64,000 bases of DNA from Lepidostoma basale (Eukaryota > Arthropoda > Insecta > Trichoptera > Lepidostomatidae): contig JAHDVF020000445.1 in NCBI GenBank assembly GCA_022606425.2, positions 310,001-374,000 on the forward strand. The letters run 5' to 3'. Shown piece after piece: positions 58,991 through 64,000 of this stretch. The notes under the pieces are model-generated. The model ran no database searches. It worked only from the letters and a program-made list of their open reading frames with translations, and was not told the origin of the DNA. Made by a program: the position numbers and the translations under genes. Position 1 is the first letter of the stretch. The number at the start of each line of letters is the position of its first letter.

Positions 58991-60009
58991 GAAATATTTA
59001 CTACGTTAGCGTTTTTAGATTTTAAATATTTAAATTTTATTTTTAAATACTGAATAGAATTTTTACATATTTATTCAAGAAACTATAAATAATATCATTA
59101 TGAATGTAATTTATTGAATTAAATTCAAGCATGAGAAATAAGTTGAACGTAATTTGGGAACACCGAATCAAAATAATATTTGTTATTCATATACAATATA
59201 AATATTTCTGTTATAAGGCTCTTTGCCCTTTTTCACAAAATTTGCAGAACAAAAATATATGTTCATTTATAATTTATTATAAATATCACAATAATCAAAT
59301 TTAAAAAAACACCTCCTTCCAGCAAAACATATTGTCAGTCAAAGTTAACAAATATTTTACTCGAATGTATATCCACTTGTAACAATTTGAATAATATCAT
59401 TGTATATCTAAGAATTTAAACGAAGTGTTAAAAAGTTGTGAGGTTTAATTTAAGCATGAAATAATAATTGTTTATGTTACCATAGGTGTAAATAGCGTAA
59501 TTCAATACGCGTTATGAATCTGTACCTACTCGTATGTGCGTAGCAATACATCGCAAAGGATACATGACGCACGTGACGCATCGCGCCTATGTGTTCTCGG
59601 CCTAATCCAGACATAATATCAAACCGACGTCCTTTTTTACGGTGTGTGTTATGGTGGGGCCATTACGGGAATGTCGTGTGTTAGAGAGTAGAGAGAAGGA
59701 AGAATGTAAGGGATGTGAATATGGGAATTTGAGTTATGTAGACAGCGCACGAAACAATGCATTTAATTAAAAATGGTTACATTATTTTGATTTATTATTT
59801 ATATAATACTAGCCATTTGTCATGAATGTACCAAACACGATAATAAATTTCTGTTTAGTAATATATTTTATCGTATATTAACACTTAATCTGTTAAAATC
59901 GAAAGTGGAAAAAAAAACGTGTTTTTAATATCAAAAAAATGTAATTGAAAATGAAACTTCTTCAAGAGATTATCATATGAACATTTGACACTCTATCATT
60001 ATACAGATG
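58991..60009. other. Long AT-rich stretch, no gene
   Basis: Apart from the 59608-59650 direct repeat and a GC patch (CACGTGACGCATCGCGCC, 59575-59592), nothing recognised. No ORF above ~40 codons of interest. Confidence 0.4.
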
Positions 60010-60320
60010 TAAGTTAGTTAGTTAGTCAGTTAACTAACTAACTAACTAACCATAACGCCATTTTCCCGGAGGGGCAGGCAGAGAGCATGGATCGCCACAA
60101 TGCTCTGCCTGGCATACCTCTCGGCCTTCCTCTACATTCATACACCGTACCATGCACGCACGTCGATTATTCCGACTTCGAATGTGACCGCCTTTTAGTA
60201 ATTGATTAATTTGGTCATGCCATGTTTTCCTCGGTCGTCCTCGGCTTCTTTTTCCACTCACGCAGCTTGTGTATAACTTTTTAACCATTCTACTCTCATC
60301 CATAAGAACTATATATGAAG
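60010..60320 (-). mobile_element. LINE-A, second subfamily
   Basis: (GTTA)/(TAAC) palindromic tail, then minus codons DESRMVKKLYTSCVSGKRSR, GRPRKTWHDQINQLLKGGHI, RSRNNRRACMVRCMNVEEGR. Open across ~85 codons. Confidence 0.85.
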
Positions 60321-60434
60321 AGATAACTGGGAAGCTACCAGGCTGTAAAATTCTGTAAATCAAGAATAAGAGAAAACTTGTGAAAAATAAAATAAATTGC
60401 TGAAAACTCACAAGCTATTTATATATAATAATTA

Positions 60435-60870
60435 ATAACAATGTTATATGGAGCAGAGTGCTGGACCAACAAAAAAGTCCACGAAAGTCGAGTCCACGCT
60501 GCCGAGATGAAAATGTTGAGGTGGGCTGGAGGCGTCACAAGGCTGGACCACGTTAGGAACGAATACGTGAGGGGTAGCTTTAAGGTTGCCCCAATAACGG
60601 AAAAATTAAGAGAATCTCGACTCCGGTGGTACGGTCATGTGATGCGAAGAGACAGCGAGCACATTGTCCAAAAAGCCCTCAGCATTCCCACAAAACCAAG
60701 AAGAAGAGGTCGCCCAATGGCAACATGGTGGGCCAACATGGAAAAGGGGCTCCAACGCGAGAACCTGACAGTGGAAATGAGTGAAAACAGGAAAGTTTGG
60801 CGTTTTCGTACGAGGAGGGCCGACCCCAGATGATGGGAAATGGCAAAGAGAAAGAAGAAGAAGAAGAATG
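60435..60870 (+). mobile_element. LINE-G RT C-terminus, open frame
   Basis: 130-codon frame: MLYGAECWTNKKVHESRVHA, AEMKMLRWAGGVTRLDHVRN, EYVRGSFKVAPITEKLRESR, LRW(YGHVMRR), PTKPRRRGRPMATWWANMEK, ending RRADPR. Tail GAAAGAAGAAGAAGAAG. Typical of a widespread RTE/BovB-like group. It starts after the RT core. Confidence 0.85.
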
Positions 60871-60874
60871 TTTT

Positions 60875-61040
60875 CAACACTACATCCACATTTGTCTTTA
60901 TTTCGACAGCAAGGGATTTTGCGAGGCTGACTGCTGGTTAGACTGTTCTATCAGACTGTCCTGGTCTTTCGATGACAGCCAGTCTGGTGAAACCGGTCTC
61001 TGTCGAAGTAAAGACAAAGGTAGATATAGCAAATATACGA
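60875..61040. repeat. FB3 foldback
   Basis: Arms TTGTCTTTATTTCGACAGC and GTCGAAGTAAAGACAAAGG. Right arm CTGGTGAAACCGGTCTCTGT. Confidence 0.65.
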
Positions 61041-61059
61041 ATGCAGTGCAAATGAAAGT

Positions 61060-61800
61060 AAAACTAACTAACTAACTAACCATCACGCCGTCTCCGCAAA
61101 GGGGTAGGTAGAAAGAATGGACTGCCACATTTTCCTTTCCTGAAATATGTCTCTTGCTTCCTCAACATTCATACATCGTGTCCAGTGGCGGTACTCCCAT
61201 AGAAGCCCAGAAGCCTGGCTTGCGTAAGAAATTTTGAATTAAAATCCCCTAATCTAATTATTCATACCTCCGCATAAACCAACAACCCACCAAATCACCT
61301 TCCAACAATATTCCCATCATGCGTAAGAAGATAGCCACAAGATCTGAACCTCTGTAAACCAGAAAAGGTTATGATTTATACGCAAGCAGGGCTTCTGGGC
61401 TTCTATGGGAGTACCGCCACTGATCGTGTCATACACGCGCGTCGATTTCTCTGACTCATCACGTGGTCTATAATCAATATTCTATTTATTTGATCATGCG
61501 ACGTTTTCCTCGGTCTTCCTCTATTTCTAGTTCCATTTACATCGAGAACGTATATTTTTTTTTACCATTCCTCCTTCATTCATTTTTTCCATGTGTCCAA
61601 ATCATCTTAATAATCTTTCTATTATTTTGTTCATAACACTATCATTCGCACCGCATTCACTTCTTATATTTTCATTCGAAATTCTATCATACACAAAGTA
61701 TACACACATTTGTCTAAGAGATCTCATTTCTACTGCATTTATTCTACTTTCATCCTTATTTTGCCAGTTCCGTGCTTCGCTTCCATCATTCTTGATAAGA
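61060..61800 (-). mobile_element. LINE-A, long copy split by hAT MITE
   Basis: Tail at 61060, minus codons through CMNVEE (interrupted 61183-61430), then SRN-RACMTR..., GRPRKT, and upstream NGSEARNWQNKDESRINAVE, MRSLRQMCVYFVYDRISNEN, IRSECGANDSVMNKIIERL. Removing the insert and one 8-bp repeat restores continuity at the DNA level. Confidence 0.85.
61183..61422. mobile_element. hAT-type MITE, 240 bp, in LINE-A
   Basis: Ends CAGTGGCGGTACTCCCATAG and CTATGGGAGTACCGCCACTG, perfect over 20 bp. Target duplication ATCGTGTC (61175-61182, 61423-61430). Same family as 23039-23287. Confidence 0.95.
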
Positions 61801-62214
61801 AATCTTAAAAAGTATTGTATATTAACCTTAACGATTTTGTAAAGCAAAACATTGATACAGATCCTTTAAACTTGTATTTCTAATTTGAGTGGTTAATAAA
61901 TGTAAAAAAAAGAAATATTAATTAAATAAGCCATTCTAAGTATTGGCTACATCAAAGATTACGTTTTTAATTTTCAAATTTCCATTTCAAAAATCATTTT
62001 ACCGAACATTGGCGGCAGGTGCGCGTTTGTTCAAATATAGATTATATTCAAAAATATATTACTAATAATTTTTTATGGTTATGGATTTGATACACATTTT
62101 CTGGTATTGCAAGGTTAGATAATGTTTTATTATGTGACAAGGTAATTTCAAAATTTGTATTTTTTTCCTTCAGCACTGATGTCAGACTCAATTTAAAGGA
62201 TTAAATAATAATAT
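61801..62214. other. AT-rich stretch, no gene
   Basis: Nothing recognised beyond scattered poly-T runs. Confidence 0.4.
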
Positions 62215-62500
62215 AAACGTTCTTTTCTTAATGTTTTATTGTATTTTATGGGAATGAAATTTTTCGCCTTTCAAGTACCTACTTATTGAATGTTAGAATT
62301 ATACATTTGATTGTGCCTAAGAATGGCCAAATTTTCCATCTAGAAAACAGACGCTATCATTCGTATTAATTGCTTAATACGAATTGAACATCATTATTCA
62401 AAAAACAAAAAATCCCTGAAATTTTTTTAAAATGACGAAAACGTTCGTTTCTTAAAGGTTGATTATATTTTATGGGACATTATCGAATGCCATACCAAGA
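62215..62500. repeat. FB4 copies, overlapping remnants
   Basis: TTATGGGAATGAAATTTTTC, TTTGATTGTGCCTAAGAATG, CTAGAAAACAGACGCTATCA and CATTCGTATTAATTGCTTAA, then a second start GAAAACGTTCGTTTCTTAAA. Confidence 0.6.
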
Positions 62501-62599
62501 TTAATAAATACAAAAATTTAATGTTTTAATTTGAAACAATACTCTTATAACGGTATCACAATTGATTTATATTAGTTTGTCGCGGATTCCTTTAGTTTT

Positions 62600-63285
62600 C
62601 CAGGTCAGATTTTAAATCCGTACTGATGGAAAATATTTAAACCATCTACGTTTTGCCGATGACATCGTACTCGTGAGCAACACCTAAATCGAATAACTAA
62701 ACGATGTATCCAAATGTAGGTTTGAATATGAACCTGGCAAAGGTGATAGGCATGGAAAGACTAGAAATCAACGTGGATGGCAACAACATTGAATCAGAAT
62801 TGGACTTAGCTGGGCAGCTTTCGGAAACATGGGTTACATTCTTAAAAACCGGAAAATACCGCTCAACTCAAAACAAAAAGTTTATGAAGCCTGCGTTCTG
62901 CCTTGAAACTGTAACATTGTCCAAACAAAGTGTCGAGAAACTACGAGTGAACCAAAGAGCCATGGAAAGAGCCATGTTAGGAATTAGCCTAAGAGATAAA
63001 GTGTAAAACGATTCGGTGAGAGAAAAAACAAAGGGCACTGACATCATCCACCGGGTGGAGACTCTAAAATGGCAATGGGCAATTCACGTAACCAGAAGTC
63101 CAGATGAAAAATGGACAAGAATACTGCTGGCTTGGAGACCGTGGAGGGCAAAGAGAAGAATGATCTGAACAGACGCTTCGGAATCACCTGGATGCAGTCT
63201 GCACAATACAGAGTGACATGGAAGCGAATGGAAGAGGCCTTTGTCTAGGAGTGGACGGGAATAGGCTGAGGAAGAAGAAGAAAAA
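62600..63285 (+). mobile_element. LINE-D with FADD box
   Basis: LRFADDIVLVSNT (FADD at 62652-62663 is the RT catalytic motif), then VGLNMNLAKV, ELDLAGQLSETW, KQSVEKLRVNQRAMERAMLG then ISLRDKV and TLKWQW, ending GAGGAAGAAGAAGAA. Frameshifts and stops throughout. Confidence 0.8.
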
Positions 63286-63349
63286 TCATCAGCTGTTACA
63301 AGCAACTGTTCGAACTAACTTGTTTATACATATTACCTAAGAAAATCGT

Positions 63350-63490
63350 TTAAATTGTGCAACCCGCTGGACCAAAGATACTTTAAGAACTTCTGAACGT
63401 AGATGAATGAGAGTGGCGATGAATAGGGGCAGTGCTTGGTTCGGGAGAGGCCTAAATTCAGCAGTAGATGACTGATAAAAAGAAAAGGAA
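63350..63490 (+). mobile_element. LINE-D tail scrap
   Basis: NPLDQRYFKNF then CCTAAATTCAGCAGTAGATG matches the LINE-D end (F-QQWMTD). Confidence 0.5.
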
Positions 63491-63519
63491 GAAACAATGA
63501 TTTCCCGTAGAGATGAAAA

Positions 63520-63960
63520 TTATTTGTGTCTAAGTCTTATTCTTCTGCCTTATTTAGGACTGCGTTCTGTTATTTCTCGGAGCCTGTTCCTGGGATGTAG
63601 ATGTCCAACTGTCTCGCCATCTTTTGGGTGATCTTCTTAGAGGTCGATTTCCTGTTGGAACTGTATTTGCGGCTATATTTATCACTCTTTTAGAACGTGC
63701 TCTTTCCACATGATCTCTCCAGTAGCGTATTCTCAGTCTTCCGCATTGCAGATCTTTCTTATTTCATAATTTCTTACACTGTCTGGAAGTGTCGTTCCTG
63801 CTACGAATCGGAGAGTCTTCATTTCTGTGGTTCATAGGAGACTTTTTGTTCTGATGGTGTCAGCTCTTGTTTCTATTCCATATGTCATTATAGGACGTTC
63901 TCAGTTTACTTACAATTGAACACCGACAGCCACTGCTGCCAATCTTCTCATAAACAAAAA
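63520..63960 (-). mobile_element. LINE-F RT C-terminus
   Basis: Minus strand in broken frames: MTYGIETRADTIRTKSLL, TTEMKTLRFVAGTTLPDSVR, NYEIRKICN, RYWRDHVERA, GNRPLRRSPKRWRDSW. Same order as the 20.5-kb copy. Runs to the window edge region. Confidence 0.7.
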
Positions 63961-64000
63961 GGAAAAAAAATATTTCTTTGAAAAAGAGCTGAGTTAATCC

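Noticed and set aside
1..64000. (TTAG)n runs as telomeric repeat
   Set aside because: Insect telomeres are usually TTAGG; here the unit is four bases, only 3-6 units long, and always attached to LINE-A or S1 ends.
1..64000. CRISPR array, bacterial operon or prophage
   Set aside because: Composition, ORF structure and repeat types are eukaryotic; the repeats are dispersed, not regularly spaced.

Overview
The window is eukaryotic and almost certainly arthropod, most likely an insect with a large repeat-rich genome. It is AT-rich, no ORF exceeds about 175 codons, and nearly every long ORF is a decayed retrotransposon or transposase piece. The mariner, hAT, RTE-like, CR1/L2-like and tRNA-SINE mixture fits an insect. 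I cannot name the order. I find no host protein-coding exon, rRNA or functional tRNA that I can support. The window reads as intergenic or intronic DNA built by repeated insertion, with a few more GC-balanced, repeat-poor islands (about 4.5, 5.6-6.3, 12.2-12.7, 15.3-15.7, 24.4-24.8, 30.2-30.5, 39.0, 41.4, 51.7-52.1 and 54.0-54.3 kb) that may be old unique or regulatory sequence.

Retroelements. The commonest is a non-LTR family called LINE-A here. It occurs in about 25 copies, each with a GRPRKTW reverse-transcriptase C-terminus running almost into a (TTAG)n tail. RTE-like copies have (GAA)n tails and a YADD box survives at 7377-7388. Other LINE tails (B, D, E, F, G, H, J, K, L and an L2/CR1-like one) are present. 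Four SINE-like families occur: S1, whose last ~60 bases match LINE-A; S2 and S3 with tRNA-like heads; and X, whose 3' end matches the RTE family. The SINEs therefore look like dependants of the LINEs beside them.

DNA elements. There is a 931-bp mariner (23295-24225) with an internal deletion. Five hAT-type non-autonomous elements are present: perfect 8-bp target duplications flank those at 34561, 50010 and 61183, and imperfect ones flank those at 23039 and 36690. Two TTAA-flanked ~780-bp copies look piggyBac-like. Two ~510-bp copies of an element full of a repeated internal motif (TIR-N) lie in opposite orientations. A GC-rich TIR element (TIR-M) has an empty-site paralogue 0.5 kb away. Many foldback elements (FB families) are scattered throughout.

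Most unusual feature. Several FB families carry a three-way-junction motif that reads as a hammerhead ribozyme: CUGANGA, one linker base, a covarying hairpin, GAAA, a short palindrome (ACAUGU, ACAGCUGU, ACCGGU or ACAAAUUUGU), then C followed by a strand complementary to the sequence upstream. In two families the core is UUGANAA, which keeps the tertiary 3-8 base pair as U-A instead of C-G. Intact elements carry two copies facing outward from the centre. Function is inferred from sequence only.

Nesting is extensive (LINE in SINE, SINE in LINE, LINE in foldback, hAT in LINE, mariner at the edge of a hAT element). Many boundaries are proven by target-site duplications, so a relative order of insertions can be read.
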